Shown: positions 63,462 through 64,000 of the stretch, one piece after another
How positions within the stretch are numbered: the stretch's first letter is position 1
Layout of the letters: every line of letters begins with the position of its first letter
Position numbers and translations under genes: made by a program
Notes under the pieces: model-generated
Database searches by the model: none
Seen by the model: the letters and a program-made list of their open reading frames with translations, nothing else
Told to the model about the DNA's origin: nothing
DNA from: Oegoconia quadripuncta
Lineage: Eukaryota; Arthropoda; Insecta; Lepidoptera; Autostichidae
Assembly: GCA_949316235.1 (NCBI GenBank)
Contig: OX438758.1
Span: 15,504,194 to 15,568,193, forward strand
Reading direction: 5' to 3'
Length of the DNA: 64,000 bases

Positions 63462-63650
63462 AGCTCCAAAGAGGAGGGTTATGTTTTTTGAGTGTATGGA
63501 TGTACGAGTGTGTATAATATGCTACAAGAGGTAACATAGATATCTGTAGATATCTATGTTACCTCTTGTAGCCTAAACGGCTCTACTGATTTTCAAGTGA
63601 AAGATGTCGTTCGATTCGTCTTGATCCCTAGCCGAGTCCCGCTGGTACCG
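63462..63650 (+). repeat. GGATAATG-family dispersed repeat with an internal palindrome
   Basis: AGAGGAGGGTTATGTTTTTT to CCTAAACGGCTCTACTGATT and CGTTCGATTCGTCTTGATCC follow the order of 9005-9215. A 24-bp inverted duplication is present in the middle. Confidence 0.65.
63521..63572. repeat. Perfect 24-bp hairpin with 4-nt loop
   Basis: 63521-63544 is the exact reverse complement of 63549-63572. The arm reads GCTACAAGAGGTAACATAGA then TATC and the loop is TGTA. Confidence 0.95.
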
Positions 63651-64000
63651 ATCGGTACCACCTAATAGCGCATACTGACAAGCCCCGCTGGTACCGACTA
63701 CCAGTAGACCCGACCCAACTTTGAATTATCAACTCGTGCCGCTCTCAAGTAGGTACTCTGTAATCAACAGGTTATTATTTGTTTAGTAATAATACCTGAC
63801 CTGATTTGTTTATAGTTATGCGGCTCTGTTATTCAAAAGGCCAAAACAGTTTACAGAAAGAGATTAGACGCAATAGAACGTGAACCAGATGTGTTTATCT
63901 GAGACCGTGTAATTTGATCCCTTTGAGTGCGTACGGGAGGGGGGTCTGGGGATGTGGTGACGTAATCAGCCAAGGACCTTACATGCTAGAGTATCATAGT
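63651..64000. other. No gene seen
   Basis: A short GCTGGTACCGATCGGTACCA palindrome-like stretch lies at 63641-63660 and a related CCGCTGGTACCGACTACCAG near 63685. Nothing else. Confidence 0.4.

Overview
The window reads as a gene-poor, AT-rich stretch of an insect nuclear genome, most likely a moth or butterfly. The basis is the repeat content: several tRNA-headed SINE families, non-LTR retrotransposon 3' ends with A-rich, (TTTGA)n or (TTTGAAG)n tails, Helitron-like elements ending in a GC-rich stem plus CTAGT, and many short inverted-repeat elements. No conventional host protein-coding gene could be supported. Almost all open frames after about 6.7 kb are repeat-derived or noise.

The left 6.9 kb is one half of a Polinton/Maverick-type (adintovirus-like) element with all genes on the minus strand. 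In transcription order it has a repeat-rich probable terminal region (about 6.70-6.93 kb), a broken ORF with an in-frame 48-bp duplication (6.52-6.00 kb), and a protein-primed type family B DNA polymerase. The polymerase appears to be spliced from a short first exon (5720-5593) to a 1,232-codon second exon (5023-1324). A small Cys-rich ORF lies inside its intron. Then come an A32/FtsK-like packaging ATPase (979-317) and the first 65 codons of a small protein (195-1) that leaves the window. Polymerase and ATPase motifs are intact. Three genes have a TATA box and a TCAGT initiator just upstream. Several ORF ends coincide with consensus splice donors. The rest of the element (capsid, integrase and protease genes would be expected) lies left of the window.

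From 7 kb to 64 kb the sequence is a mosaic of transposable elements. It holds at least 18 copies or pieces of one SINE (SINE-A, about 330 bp), about ten of a second (SINE-B), three of a third (SINE-C), four of a fourth (SINE-D), 5'-truncated non-LTR retrotransposon ends of several families, TA-flanked MITEs with CAGGG termini, a broken Tc1-like transposase, a 5S-rRNA-like sequence and two perfect hairpins. Several insertions can be dissected because an empty copy or a target-site duplication survives (35.9 kb, 50.3 kb, 56.9 kb, 59.2 kb).

The most unusual structure outside the Polinton is a pair of long pentanucleotide arrays (34.73-35.35 kb and 44.41-44.78 kb). They have different core sequences but the same internal architecture: two transitions, each filling one contiguous staggered domain, so the four sequence variants appear in the same cyclic order in both.
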